DNA from: an uncultured Clostridia bacterium
Lineage (GTDB): Bacteria; Bacillota; Clostridia; TANB77; CAG-508
NCBI GenBank assembly: GCA_934180065.1
Contig: CAKPRA010000007.1
Coordinates: 1-64,000, forward strand
Length of the DNA stretch: 64,000 nt
Direction: 5' to 3'
The notes beneath the pieces are model-generated. The model saw only the letters and a program-made list of their open reading frames with translations, ran no database searches and had not been told where the DNA came from. The position numbers and the translations under genes are program-made. This document shows, piece by piece, positions 53,501-59,957 of the stretch (position 1 is the first letter of the stretch; each line of letters starts with the position of its first letter).

Positions 53501-56500
53501 CATTAAATGTTAAAGTTACAAACCCAGATTTAACATATAATTTGTTAATTAATAAAAAGATTTTTGGAAATGAAGAAATTAATTTAGCAAATACTAAGTT
53601 TACAGTTATAAGAATAAATGAAAGTAATTCTGAGAAGAAAACTTATACAAATAAAGTTACTGATAAAAACGGAAATATTTCAATATTGCAAGAAAGAATT
53701 CCTGCTGGAATATACAAATATTTGATAACAGAAACAAGAACTTCTGGAAATCAATTTGTAAATATTTTCGCAAATAGTACATATGTTGTGGTTAGATTAA
53801 AAGTAAATGAGGATGGAACAATAAAAATTCTAGACGAAAATGGTAATGTTAGTGAAGATGCTTATGATGTGTATAGACAAAAAGCTAATACATCAGTCTT
53901 AGAAAAAATTGATTCTAAGGATACTGTTATTAATAAGTCTGTGGTAAGAGTTGGTATAACTACAAATAATAACAATGTCCCTGAACTAGATATATTTGTT
54001 AAGAATCCTGAAAAATATAACTTTAATTTAGTTAAAATTGACAGTAGTACAAAAGAAAAATTAAATAATGTTAAATTTAGTTTAACAGTTTATGAAGGCG
54101 AAAATGTTATTAAATTAAAGAATGCAAATACATTTAAAGAAATAAATACTAATGAATTAGTAACTAAAAATGTAAACGGAAAAGATGGTTATATAAGTAT
54201 TAAAGATATATTAATCGAAAAATCTGGTAAATATACATTTGTATTACATGAAGAGTCAACTGATGGATTGTTCGAGAAAATATATAAAACACACGGATCT
54301 GATATTAAGGTCACTGTGGAAATTGCAGTTCAAAATGGTGAGTACATTATTAAGAAACCTGTAATCACACAAGGTTCAAAATATGTGGATTCACTAGATG
54401 TAACATCAACAAAATCACAAACTGCAACTGTTGAAGTTATTAATACACCAATGACTGGATCTTATGAATTAGTTATCGATAAATTAGATAGCTATACTGA
54501 GAAAAACCTAAAAGGTGCTGAATTTGATATATCTGTAGAAAAAGATGGTAAACCTTATGAGCTATATAAAGCAAATGATGATTTAACAATAAATGAAGTA
54601 ATTTTACCAAAATCAGTTAAAGTCAATGGTGAATTAACAATACCAAATATAAGAATTGATAGACCTGAAACTTATACTATAATACTTAAGGAAACTAAAG
54701 CACCTACTGGTTATATGCTATTAGATGCTCCAATAAAGATTAAAGTTACAACAGGTAGAAGCGGTTCTTATGATGACGAAAAATTCATTGTTGAATCTAT
54801 TGAATTAATTGATGATAATAATCATGGATTAGTTACAGCAGATAACGGTGATGAGTCAATTCATATAACAGCTAAAAACGAATATTTCGATTTAGCATTA
54901 AGAAAATCTATCACATCTGTTGCTTACAGTGATAGAGAAGAAGCAAAGATTACTGAAGAGGAAACTAAAGACAGAGTTCCAATTGTTGAATCTAAGAATT
55001 TAATTGAAAATGATAAGGTTACAACAGCAGATTACAACCATGTTAAGAACCATGTTAGAGGTTATAATTCTCAAGAAGTAATATTTACATTAAGAGTTTA
55101 TAATGAAGGCGAAATTGATGGATATGCTGAAGAAATTACAGATCACTTACCAGAAGGTTTAGAGTTTGTAAATGATAGCTTTAATGCAGAATATGGCTGG
55201 AAATTAGATTCATCAGATACTTCATTAAGAACTATTAAAACAACATATTTATCTAAGGATAGTAATCCAAATAATGATAAATATAATTCTAAAAATAACT
55301 TAATTAAGGCTATGGATAAAACAACTGGAAAGATTGACTTTAAAGAAATCCAAGTTAAATGTAAAATTTCTGAAGATGTTAAAGTAGGTACAATACTTAC
55401 AAACATTGCAGAAATTAGTAAGAGCAAGGCAAATAATAGAACAGCTGAAACTGTTGATATTGATTCTACAACAAATAATGTCAAGGTTCCAGAAACTTCA
55501 GAAGGAATGGAACAATATAATGAAGATAAATTGACAGATGATAGAAACAAATATGTTCCTGGACAAGAAGATGATGATGACTTTGAAAAGATTATTGTTG
55601 ATGAATTCGACTTAGCTTTAAGAAAATATATTACTGAGATTAATGATGAAAAAGTTATTGAAGATAATGGGGATTCAATAGACGAAGACAGTCCTGCTAG
55701 ATATGCAAGAGCGCCTATAGTAAATGTTGATTCATTGAAGGATGGCACAAGCACGACTGCTAAATATGATCATCCAAAAGATCCTGTTGAGGTTTCTGTT
55801 GGAGATATAGTAACATATACATTAAGAGTCTATAATGAGGGTACAGTATCTGGATATGCATCATTAATTAAAGATGATATACCTGAAGGATTAGAATTTG
55901 TAACATATGATAAAGGTGATGGAAGTACAAATGATATCTATAGATGGAAAATGGTCAATGAAAATGATGAAGAGGTAACAGATCCTAGTGAAGCTAAATA
56001 TGTAGTATCAGATTATCTATCAAAAGATAATGAGAAAACAGAATTTGGCAATTTGATTAAAGCATTTGATCATGACACAATGAGTACACTAGATTCTAAG
56101 TATGTAAAAATTGCATTTAGAGTTGTATGTAAACAAGATTATCCAAAAATTATAACAAATGAAGCTCAAATTTCTGATGATTCAGATGAATCAGGAAAAT
56201 CTGTAATAGACAGAGATTCTACTCCAAATGAGTGGCTTGATGAAGATGATGAAGATGTTGAGCACATTAAAGTAACATATATGGACTTGGCATTAAGAAA
56301 GTTCATTACAGGTGTAAATAGTGAAGAGGTAACTAATAGAGTTCCTGTCGTTGATGCTACAGCATTAAAGGACGAAACTGGAACAACAGCAGATTATAAA
56401 CATACAAAAGAGCCAGTTTTAGTTCATACAAATGATACTGTAATCTATACTTTGAGAGTTTATAATGAAGGAAGCAAAGATGGTTATGCTACACAAATTA

Positions 56501-57513
56501 AAGATGATATACCACAAGGTTTAGAATTCTTACCTAATAATGAAATAAATAAACAATATGGTTGGGCTCTTGTTGATGAAAATGACAAGGTTGTAACAAA
56601 TATTGAAAATGCTAAATATATAGTTACAAATTATCTATCAAAAGATAATGAAACAGAAGAAAGAAATAATTTATTAAAAGCATTTGATGGTACAACAATG
56701 GAAACACCTGATTATAGAGATGTTAAAATAGCATTTAAAGTAATCGAACCAACAACATCAGATAGAATTATAATAAACTATGCTCAAATAAGTGAACAAA
56801 CTGATAAGAAGGGTGTTCATAGAGAGGATAGAGATTCTACTCCAAATAAATGGCTTGGAGAAGATGATGAGGATATCGAAAAAATTAGAGTTCAATATTT
56901 TGACTTAGCCCTAAGAAAATGGGTAACAAAAGCTATCGTTGTTCAAAATGGAAAAGAAAATGTAACAGAAACAGGACACCATGCTGAAGATGATCCTGAA
57001 GCTATAGTAAAAGTTGATCTAAAGAAGAGCAAGATAAATTCTGTTGTAGTTAAATTTGAATATAAGATTCGTATCACTAATGAAGGCGAGATTGAGGGAT
57101 ATGCTAAAGAAATAAAAGATCACATTCCTGAAGGATTGAGATTTGAAGCATCTGATAATCCTACATGGACACAAATAAGTGACAATATCATTGTAACTGA
57201 TGAACTTAAAGATACTTTACTAAAACCTGGAGAAAGTGCAGAAGTAACTGTTGTATTGACATGGATTAATTCTGGAACTAACTTAGGTGTAAAAGTAAAT
57301 ATTGCTGAAATTAGTGAAGATTACAATGAATATGGTACTGATGATATTGATTCAACACCAGATAACTTTGTTGATGGTGAAGATGATATAGATGATGCTC
57401 CAGTAATGTTAACTGTAAAAACTGGACAAGAAAATCTAGCTTATACGATGTTAGCATTAGCTGTAATAACTGTCTTAGGATTAGGAATTCGCGGTATCAA
57501 AAAAATGAAATAA
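38527..57513 (+). CDS. Giant thioester-domain adhesin with about 31 SpaA-like modules (6,328 aa)
   Basis: CGGAGGAG precedes ATG 38527. A signal peptide/helix (about 7-27) is followed by a class I thioester domain: Cys92 (GYCMHQGD) and Gln170 (AQQYAVWHFTN) should form the internal thioester used to bond host or matrix amines. By hand I count about 31 SpaA/Cna-B-like modules, recognised by ends such as YSIKEIAAPEGY, FWIVETSAPEGY and ITENSAPEGAYINIL. They normally carry intramolecular Lys-Asn isopeptide bonds and form a rigid stalk. A pilin-backbone-like block near nt 43960-45240 is closely related to the adhesin gene at 34045. Four DUF11-like modules begin FDLALRK or MDLALRK near nt 54880, 55600, 56280 and 56900. 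The end is LTVKTG, a helix and a basic tail. Predicted mass is about 0.7 MDa. The frame is open across 19 kb with no break. Confidence 0.9.
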   Translation: MKKRKNILLFIISIIILVGIILFGFLNNNLEIINLKKEKENLALSKISGRYVRMVEEMGDGESVDGEIRIYSEGTPPDVIADRTYDFTNGYCMHQGDTFKGYVPKGDNVKYESQYSGYEKYGGSIRWLFDNVVLFPSPADIDEYKSRLAYILNYDTIKKMENNEIFSAQQYAVWHFTNEAKTDELIPEGNIGELANKLIEKAEKNSNYSGNGASTTITDKSDKKLEKIGNDFWIGPYNVNNNGKIYKLTIDNTTINGKIVKIELYTGKNSGSKIDNDSYRTQSGDIYIKIPGSLNNNFSGILSQKNNFSASIDLDDYATSTRYWECESKGYQPAVTIQREHKPINISATGTYNAPDGEYHMNIVKKAIWDTNTDSESDTADKYKNAIGDAKFEITQSGKNFAQTNNGKTKDKDELVSISGNIGRIVFNNNGSYGDGRISITEDNWSNEDYYSIKEIAAPEGYSKNNRELYFGVTKIYDSESKKYVINQIICYKDSNYKDVITSVSPEKDVSKWIKIGFNGELLSESENNYAIALEFRKNAITITYKDYPESSYNLNIAKKSTDSTIDSANEYKDCLEGAIFEIKQNRNDGSGIHNGFSINPTAENKNNESAFDHDSDGNRIVKTWKGTLAKLAFDGHGSDSDGNVKVDGDNYNKEDIYTVKEIKSPNGYTNEGRELKFGILKKLSDDKKSYVIDKVKFYGLNVSSNTVIKEVTSNGNRQWLKIDKNGNVVDENSDNYVISLDFNQTAINVIYKDPEIKGNYDFKLAKLDSADISKITSLDEYEKLKYVSGVEYGVSQLRASVVSPVIGDNRKITTQESPVSIQKDGTIIGKDVINNIIHNGSSDYDNYLIYETNSKDAGYVKKDVSFNIGVCVTIENNNTENAKYVVNKIKCYKNKSNTGDPDCEINQGEKYVVLNTGKFVKLEDILKLDKKQREDKLFTATAIIGLDNSSTISYVGINQQITGNYKLRLKKIYKTDDGSEIGVKGISFKVNKKINGENGTGTNFNLGPTGNNGYTNIYTSNITKDDVNKTDVYEISEIEDSNENLIQLKNPIKIFVTKKCQKSQGNNDLEEYVIDKASFEYGDEVTEGETSETVATLEDGTEVSVKMTVSSSGVLITVPNKLNGHYNLNIGKKSTENNEYKNNNDSDYIAGAKFNVEQYLNVSQNISDINNINPNKSDSIVSQSGKSVPVTFNKNANIDIDNTALVDRYKITEMEAPKGFSLNKSFKDTGTKDGIYLTVTKTMQDGVYKIKNLSLTRIQNGNSYVIKDGITDDIITVDDYNCKIVWNKDTNTIDFIIGDPVANGEYDFKITKTDVTGEIIDSEITTFDVDVYSQKNESNGKVSFSNPVSLKHTDGTNVELKNIKATTGVTTNLNNIKIDTNDIGKTYYFVITETQAPDAYSMIDYKVVVPVKYVEQDGKYYISKDESFAVTADNTKQSLEKMSSNVNEVVKVEPDEELGNTINVKVPNKIKKGTYTFKFSKVNPDRKIIGSTKTRFNLNVYAKMTENSNKVSFSDLRKLYDVNNKEIITTDLKCTMGVCGTVSNIKIEEESIGKTYYFVLEENEAPEGFNKIEYKVVVPITYKQNEDGYFIEHGELFAVTADGTKKAIKDIDEIERAEDYSNANKPSIVFVKVPNTPKEGSYSLNIVKTNLNGNTNSKLNATFDVNVYKTKNINGNKVEFSNEYKPLKDTADNNIKTTDLVTENENTINISGIKIQKADAGKEYYFIINEKVAPTGYNGIDYKIVVPISFIEKTVDGKTVYTAKVGEAFGLKNSSGDTTVSGDMINLDDRVSIPKTTDGIISVTVKNNQKNGGFKLNLVKYIKGSTATLPGAKFKVTIKDNGTGKNIYSKSDLTTDGEGKIPEITGLDIRKENVSYTVTVEETYTPDGYLGLSGPIKFTVKSRFNTNKDGYELVAANPTVANAKKVEVKSGEIYIEAENIPEPSIHKGVKTVENQDSGYYDNVEHDWVINTTVPTGINQFTKYYVTDKIDERLVFSRNSVTVKVIGGNKLTAGKDYKANYDSNTRVLTVSFINDDFVAGKSLPENSTIEIRFKTTFAKDENGNIKALGQAVPNQAELTYSNDSEEHKKYSETPEVHTGGIKLYKFEDENGNGQFDNGELSLAGARFKIALTEQDALNKNFIKIKDKNGNNTANDIVGESNSEGIVEFKGLEFGGDASSNVQNRTTDKTTHALVYNYDETKVSSDFWIVETSAPEGYIIDETPIRVTITKDSYNTEIAYMPKKANISIKGEYSVKLRKVNNQNNNIQNAEFKILSSISKATRSSVKTDANGIIDVSNGKVNIIANDKSEDENSSTVGKADSYEIKELSASSYLILKNSIKIIVNKELNEAGDKYRVSSVELSETGRKNSTTLIVSDTSKTATLKGVLLADNKKTVDVKLSIDGSDNILVNVPNDDLEGEYKISLLKKNSNTGEILKGIPFNINGTARATDENGTLSITQDREVDGSVKITRSNVGTPDQYVIKEETNEKTKYVSIIESPITVKVNKGENKNKNQYIVKSLEITATSTSGEKTTTITINESTNTGSGTFLAKCTDGTDVKCTVRAGSSGITIELDNPSKAGSYNFDINKVVLNDNDEEQGLEGVSFNVNLNGYEYPLSTNANGYTENITKDITSDNVDNNDEFVISELSTTQTNIVQLKNNLKLIVTKGVNSSNNGYEVKTMELAEVDANNPQNVIRTTGVINIDDCLNDTEKRGTLYLENVLLKDGRSVNIRLTAKGKTGFQIGIKNRTMTGNYVVKIRKVNSATGESIEGITFFTLQDKYEDSYEATTGSDGIAELINKKITNNEEEYYTILEKELPDNLKDKLLQITDYGLYLNIKTKKNDDNSGYLVDSVEMSSIKMQDCGDEELSNRQKEIMDKATYDVNDNVITITIYNEPLIDYNFRIYKVNNKNEELTEAKFTIKEDGVTILENQKLSEINGLISRAKQKINTVHTYDFYETEAPLGYDNIFEKTYLRITIKIDDKGKVTADYKVAPNREVGGTISDMLHTNAIIKEYKEASDNNEILHDNLDNSFTLHIPNPVATASIKFELNKHTLGTTDSIDGVGFDIRRLYIENEQSYNYTDITNMFDNDQNGIVGLKSITTSSQISNINIDNIKDINVGDTYYYELTENSGKFLAKYKKVIVRIHVNKDKTIVSNIIAVYGIKDGDNTNSWFTEINSDYASISQNNTNTILSLANTAGYAVIVNKKQFVSVVPKDSNGNILWTGMQGLSGAIFTIKEVENDGTEKIVNNSSNEPINNKVCTGSFAWSRTDATTSKRYHYTIRENSSPDGYINIFDGVTIHVYITIKSDGTVDDSDTATYYELEFDSGISEEDKASKTEYLKDKIGINLQNNTINLNILNKKDTINLAVKKISDKKDSSGKSIPLNNIKFSIRDTFAQDVRDIITNVDGYAEDTKQISIPQDSIFSYYIEETEVPSGITMLKNTRIIVSVDATNLTSASQLTSDRLTVSLSKTGEGGLSDVSELPGLKVGIEGNTVVLTVPNETETYLFNMYKVDENNNIIKSETGKVGAKFKVDRLISVDDNGSESYFTLLNNVLKNGSLSESNIIDADKVYKYRISEISSKTGYINVLQGYDLFVYVKADSQGKNIKDVPETYYILSKKDGENQLYSEDEIRSYIDLSVADNVVNLYIKNPYAYKFEINKKNLAGTTDVDKAVITGDRIANVSEDLTNANKTLLKQIVDASEKNDSTGDSEKYIAQTIKLDKKTSIISGNIEIKENVTQTWRITENSVELPYVNILKDKYLIVQTVYSKNNGLKLVSHQETINNENKSVNYYVSDKDGNNVTAELYEYLNVETVQVNGIWTLSVTVKDPVMYEVDLTKVEYNPNGKNESDYKQMKGAELSLTNSNNGESAEITKNGEAKTRALSVETSLGDLSKRTFEIRELSTIVNHKNILENVVVYVTTSLTEDGTLNYSVILKDNTGKTITGTEETNILEYIKFFEGTNADGYKVLHVYVENPVEYDFKLEKLDTSKKPLSGTQIEVNSSKSGKYYTNGKSEMSFKEQNLKPGDIITYTIREVHTVANSAYVNRFYNTITYKVEVKADGTLEQKEAYITTSDGNKNLSEVRFLDYGISGTSGNQTIYFKLENPTKINVELLKTQAGKDESAILNTNFTINSSLSGDHTENTDSNGLINFTESSIKPGDYTYKVYENKVANPNYVNVLDGMYMEVNVSVSAAGLITINSTKYYYKENNVEITNESLLTKLRKYATATVDDSASVKKLKFVVKDPVTFEFKVFKHTTGNEKLENVKFKITSPLSGEQTATTDSNGYITVDSDKWVEPGVYKYEITELETIGKQYDNILDGYKVVVYLKISNTGLISLVKDANGTAFTKNDKYKYSIEKIDGSDVSSEASDIIHKYITVTPTEVKDAKDKVTVSVANTTGYNMDIIKKDSAGNKVSGSKFTVIRNKTVKLLDNEDVTSDKEITERDLSQGNYTFDITENSAPEGAYINILDGKFIRVYTYLSDKGVLDIRNSSGTVSNNYFEIYEGDITNTSKAKLLDKNDANYKYLYNLISVNAQDKDKDGIYTIDVSVINPVNINVEVLKKQYGTGGKGIAKTEFTISRDENNKHENVFTNNSGIYDFTEERIAPGDYTYTVKELSPASGKYVNILKDRYMEVYINVNAKGEITVKGYELFSKEGTKLSSEIKNEISKYIAISVNKSSETQKLVITIYNPTTMTFDLYKSDIDNKPLANAKFKISRTLVKVYANNKTTKDINELETTTDKLGKALLNNDKILDPGIYKYEITELNAPGNQYVNTLENIKVVIYVKLALNGNVSIVANNSGTEFKSDTVYKYYVLNSDNSVASKEVQDLVHKYFTVTTEQQNNSIGGIKCDVINPIRYKVDIIKNDERAKPLSGTKFSVVRDDGIKVLDNAEITTDVEIEENYIEQGDHVYYITENSTVPGYINKLKGMFIKAYINVSAQGVVTVNKYEIYKGTVEDISKSVLLDKNKNLELYNLIGVESVVNDNVYTLNVKVTNPDLTYNLLINKKIFGNEEINLANTKFTVIRINESNSEKKTYTNKVTDKNGNISILQERIPAGIYKYLITETRTSGNQFVNIFANSTYVVVRLKVNEDGTIKILDENGNVSEDAYDVYRQKANTSVLEKIDSKDTVINKSVVRVGITTNNNNVPELDIFVKNPEKYNFNLVKIDSSTKEKLNNVKFSLTVYEGENVIKLKNANTFKEINTNELVTKNVNGKDGYISIKDILIEKSGKYTFVLHEESTDGLFEKIYKTHGSDIKVTVEIAVQNGEYIIKKPVITQGSKYVDSLDVTSTKSQTATVEVINTPMTGSYELVIDKLDSYTEKNLKGAEFDISVEKDGKPYELYKANDDLTINEVILPKSVKVNGELTIPNIRIDRPETYTIILKETKAPTGYMLLDAPIKIKVTTGRSGSYDDEKFIVESIELIDDNNHGLVTADNGDESIHITAKNEYFDLALRKSITSVAYSDREEAKITEEETKDRVPIVESKNLIENDKVTTADYNHVKNHVRGYNSQEVIFTLRVYNEGEIDGYAEEITDHLPEGLEFVNDSFNAEYGWKLDSSDTSLRTIKTTYLSKDSNPNNDKYNSKNNLIKAMDKTTGKIDFKEIQVKCKISEDVKVGTILTNIAEISKSKANNRTAETVDIDSTTNNVKVPETSEGMEQYNEDKLTDDRNKYVPGQEDDDDFEKIIVDEFDLALRKYITEINDEKVIEDNGDSIDEDSPARYARAPIVNVDSLKDGTSTTAKYDHPKDPVEVSVGDIVTYTLRVYNEGTVSGYASLIKDDIPEGLEFVTYDKGDGSTNDIYRWKMVNENDEEVTDPSEAKYVVSDYLSKDNEKTEFGNLIKAFDHDTMSTLDSKYVKIAFRVVCKQDYPKIITNEAQISDDSDESGKSVIDRDSTPNEWLDEDDEDVEHIKVTYMDLALRKFITGVNSEEVTNRVPVVDATALKDETGTTADYKHTKEPVLVHTNDTVIYTLRVYNEGSKDGYATQIKDDIPQGLEFLPNNEINKQYGWALVDENDKVVTNIENAKYIVTNYLSKDNETEERNNLLKAFDGTTMETPDYRDVKIAFKVIEPTTSDRIIINYAQISEQTDKKGVHREDRDSTPNKWLGEDDEDIEKIRVQYFDLALRKWVTKAIVVQNGKENVTETGHHAEDDPEAIVKVDLKKSKINSVVVKFEYKIRITNEGEIEGYAKEIKDHIPEGLRFEASDNPTWTQISDNIIVTDELKDTLLKPGESAEVTVVLTWINSGTNLGVKVNIAEISEDYNEYGTDDIDSTPDNFVDGEDDIDDAPVMLTVKTGQENLAYTMLALAVITVLGLGIRGIKKMK

Positions 57514-57520
57514 ATTTTGG

Positions 57521-57567
57521 GAACGGGGTAAAAGTTTAAGTTCGCTTGGACTTTGGCTCCGTTCTTT
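57521..57567 (+). terminator. Terminator after the giant adhesin gene
   Basis: An inner 9-bp stem AAGTTTAAG/CTTGGACTT closes a TTCG tetraloop. An outer stem GAACGG/CCGTTC adds to it, then TTT. Confidence 0.85.
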
Positions 57568-57582
57568 AAAATGCCCTAAAAA

Positions 57583-57630
57583 GGCAAATGTTATTAATGC
57601 CTGTTTTTGTTATACTAAAAAGGATACGCT
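57583..57630. repeat. Solo tail and head fragments of repeat R3
   Basis: GGCAAATGTTATTAATGCC (from 57583) matches the R3 tail, and AAAAAGGATACGC near 57617 matches the R3 head. Here tail precedes head, as at a junction of two partial copies. Confidence 0.5.
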
Positions 57631-57737
57631 ATTCTAAGAATATACTTAAAAATAGTATGTTTTGGTATTTATTTACTTTGTTTTTTTGCTCTAAAAATGT
57701 TACTATTATTATAGAGATATAATTTTGGAGGTGCTTT

Positions 57738-57974
57738 ATGTTGAAAACTTTGTTTGAAATTAAAAATATTAAATTAGCTAAGGCAAGATTTTTTGGCAAT
57801 GTGAGTTGCTTGATTATTGCTCTTTTGGCATGTATGATATTAACTTTTTATCATTCTACAAGTATAATTTTTCAATTTGATTTAGGTTTTACTATTCTTA
57901 GGCTTTCTATATTGTTCTTTGTGGGAGTTTCTATATGTGCATCTGCTTTTGATAGGATTTGCCGTGAAAGGTAG
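57738..57974 (+). CDS. Small two-helix membrane protein, unknown
   Basis: The 78-residue protein starts at ATG 57738 behind a strong TGGAGGTG. Two hydrophobic segments (about 22-40 and 48-68) and a basic C-terminus (FDRICRER) suggest an integral membrane protein with both ends in the cytoplasm. I recognise no family. It is monocistronic, followed by a hairpin at 58029. The good Shine-Dalgarno and hydrophobic pattern argue it is real. Confidence 0.6.
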   Translation: MLKTLFEIKNIKLAKARFFGNVSCLIIALLACMILTFYHSTSIIFQFDLGFTILRLSILFFVGVSICASAFDRICRER

Positions 57975-58028
57975 ATTTCTTTTTTTACATATAAATTCAT
58001 GTGAAAATAATGCAAGATATAATTTTTT

Positions 58029-58057
58029 AGAGAATGCTCTGAAATAGGGTGTTCTCT
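58029..58057 (+). terminator. Probable terminator hairpin
   Basis: AGAGAATGCTCT (58029-58040) pairs fully with AGGGTGTTCTCT (58046-58057) if G-T pairs are allowed. The following T content is only moderate (ATTCTTATT). Confidence 0.55.
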
Positions 58058-58139
58058 ATTCTTATTGCGAAAAAACTTGAAAAAATTATGAGTTGTAAGT
58101 GAAAATATCCAAAATTATGCAATAAAAAGCAAACAAATA

Positions 58140-58168
58140 TTGACTTTTATCTAATACCATGATTTAAT
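58140..58168 (+). promoter_or_regulatory. Candidate promoter upstream of the Rpn-type nuclease
   Basis: TTGACT (58140-58145), a 17-bp spacer and TTTAAT (58163-58168). It would give a leader of about 205 nt. Apart from this and the hairpin at 58029 I see nothing definite in the 406-bp gap 57975-58380, which is very AT-rich. Confidence 0.4.
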
Positions 58169-58380
58169 ACCAATTATAAAAATCTGATTTTAACAATTTT
58201 ATAAATAATAAATTCAATAAAAATTTTAAATTCAAAAAATTTAGAATCAAAGTGTAAAAATTCTATACACAAAACTTTCAAAATACTATTATATTATGAG
58301 AATAATATGAATTTTCAAAAAATAAAACTTTTCAAAATATTTGAAACAAAACAACAAATATGTTAGAATTGAGGTGATAA

Positions 58381-59193
58381 ATGAATACAATATATAAGCC
58401 AACAAATGACTACATGTTTAAGCGTATTTTTGGTCATAGAAAAAATAGTGATTTACTAAAAGATTTATTAGAAGGAATATTACCTGACATAAAAATAGAA
58501 AACTTAGAAGTAAAACAACAGGTATCACTTGAAAAACAGATAATGTCTGATAAGCTTGGAATACTTGATATAGTTGCTACTTTGAATGATAAAACCATAG
58601 TTAATATTGAAATGCAAGTTAAAGATTATAATAATACTGTGGATAGATCTTTATTTTATGATGCAGGGCTTTTTCACGAAAGTTTAAAAGAAAAGGAAGA
58701 TTATTCTGAGATACCAAGAATAATTGGAATTTGGATATTAAATTATAATATTTTTGATGTAGGACCATTCCATGAAAGAGCAAGATTAAAAAGAGATTAT
58801 GAAGATATTCTTTTAACGAACAAGGTAGAACTTCACTATATTCAATTACCAAAATTCAAAGAAAAATGTAGAAGAATATCAAGCAAGCTAGAAGAATGGC
58901 TAACATTTATTGTAAATGATAGTTTGGAGGAAATCAGTATGATTAATAATGAGTATGTAAAAAAAGCTGAAGAAGAATTGGAATATTTAAATAGTGATGA
59001 GGAAGAAAAAGAGCTTGCTAGATTAAGAGCAAAAGCAATTCGTGATGAAGCAGCAGCTATGGCGGGGGCTATAAGAAGAGGAAGAGAAGAAGGAAAAGCA
59101 GAAATTGCGAAAAAGATGCTAGAAGAAAATATTGAAATTGAAACTATAATTAAATTAACAGGATTGACAAGGGAAGATATTGAAAAGTTATAA
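58381..59193 (+). CDS. Rpn-family PD-(D/E)XK nuclease / putative transposase
   Basis: The 270-residue protein has the N-terminal signature of this family (PTNDYMFKRIFG...LLKDLLEGIL). A PD-(D/E)XK core follows: D in GILDIVA and the E-x-Q of NIEMQVKD. Members (Rpn, PDDEXK_2) are DNA endonucleases linked to recombination and sometimes called transposases, though they lack recognisable transposon ends. The C-terminus has a coiled, charged helix (EEEKELARLRAKAIRDEAAAMAGAI) and a short LTGLTREDIEKL motif, typical of the family. GAGGTGATAA precedes ATG 58381, and a strong terminator follows, so it stands alone. It is full length and seems intact. No target or partner can be deduced. Confidence 0.87.
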   Translation: MNTIYKPTNDYMFKRIFGHRKNSDLLKDLLEGILPDIKIENLEVKQQVSLEKQIMSDKLGILDIVATLNDKTIVNIEMQVKDYNNTVDRSLFYDAGLFHESLKEKEDYSEIPRIIGIWILNYNIFDVGPFHERARLKRDYEDILLTNKVELHYIQLPKFKEKCRRISSKLEEWLTFIVNDSLEEISMINNEYVKKAEEELEYLNSDEEEKELARLRAKAIRDEAAAMAGAIRRGREEGKAEIAKKMLEENIEIETIIKLTGLTREDIEKL

Positions 59194-59234
59194 ATAATAA
59201 TGTAATATGAAATCAGATTTTTATAATAAAACGG

Positions 59235-59274
59235 GAATTCTATTTTATGGCATGTGAAATAGAATTCTTTTTTT
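59235..59274 (+). terminator. Rho-independent terminator after the Rpn-type gene
   Basis: GAATTCTATTT (59235-59245) pairs with AAATAGAATTC (59257-59267), followed by a T run. Confidence 0.92.
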
Positions 59275-59290
59275 ACATATCCTACTCTAC
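59275..59290. repeat. Solo right end of the paired-arm element family
   Basis: ACATATCCTACTCTAC is identical to the right end at 20278-20293. No core follows. Confidence 0.6.
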
Positions 59291-59322
59291 TAAATAGAGG
59301 GAAATATATTGTTAAATTTCTA

Positions 59323-59351
59323 TTGAAAAAGAATGGCATTAATGATATAAT
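59323..59351 (+). promoter_or_regulatory. Promoter of rplI
   Basis: TTGAAA (59323-59328), a 17-bp spacer and TATAAT (59346-59351). Confidence 0.75.
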
Positions 59352-59377
59352 TTGTCGGAAAAGTTGAGGTGTTGAAG

Positions 59378-59824
59378 ATGAAAGTTATTTTGTTAGATAA
59401 CATAAAAGGTGTTGGAAAAAAAGATGAAGTTATTAATGCTAGTGATGGATATGCAAGAAATTTTTTATTTCCAAAAAAATTGGCTGTTGAGGCTAATAAT
59501 GAAAATATGAATAAATTAAAAGCAAAAAAGCAATCAGAGCAATATAAAAAAGATGTTGATAAGGAAAATGCAAAAAATATTGCTAAAAAACTTGATGATA
59601 TAATTTTAATGATTAAAGTTAAAGCAGGAGAAAATGGAAAAATCTTTGGTGGTGTTACTTCAAAAGAAATTTCTGAAGAGCTTAATAAACAATATAAAAT
59701 AAATATTGATAAGAAAAAAATTGTATTATCTGAAAATATCAAGAATTTGGGAAGCTTTGATATAACTATCAAGTTATATGAAGGTATTACAGGTAAGTTA
59801 AAAGTTAAAGTAATGTCTGAATAA
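59378..59824 (+). CDS. rplI: 50S ribosomal protein L9
   Basis: The 148-residue protein binds 23S rRNA (domain V) and has the usual length. The N-terminal L9 signature is visible (KVILLDNIKGVGKKDEV...GYARNFLFPKKLA). A long lysine-rich connecting helix and the C-terminal domain (AGENGKIFGGVTSKEI...LGSFDITIKLYEGI) follow. ATG 59378 is used because the in-frame GTG at 59369 lies within the Shine-Dalgarno TTGAGGTG. rplI beside dnaB is a common Firmicutes order, though here repeats and a terminator lie between them. Confidence 0.97.
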   Translation: MKVILLDNIKGVGKKDEVINASDGYARNFLFPKKLAVEANNENMNKLKAKKQSEQYKKDVDKENAKNIAKKLDDIILMIKVKAGENGKIFGGVTSKEISEELNKQYKINIDKKKIVLSENIKNLGSFDITIKLYEGITGKLKVKVMSE

Positions 59825-59827
59825 AAA

Positions 59828-59940
59828 GGATACGCCAAAACATTGCACACAAAGTTGCTGCATAATTTTGATACACGAACAAATATGCAGTTTTTAGTTT
59901 TTTAGACAGTGCAAATATTATTAGTGTCCGCTTTTGTTTT
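59828..59940. repeat. Intergenic repeat R3, full copy b
   Basis: It aligns end to end with 19969-20090. The CAAAG/TTTTG hairpin is kept through G-T pairs. The tail reads GCAAATATTATTAGTGTCCG. Confidence 0.7.
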
Positions 59941-59957
59941 GATATAATTAAAATTTT

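Noticed and set aside
58381..59193. An insertion sequence around the Rpn-type gene
   Set aside because: No terminal inverted repeats or target duplications flank the gene. It has its own terminator, and the family commonly occurs as single genes.
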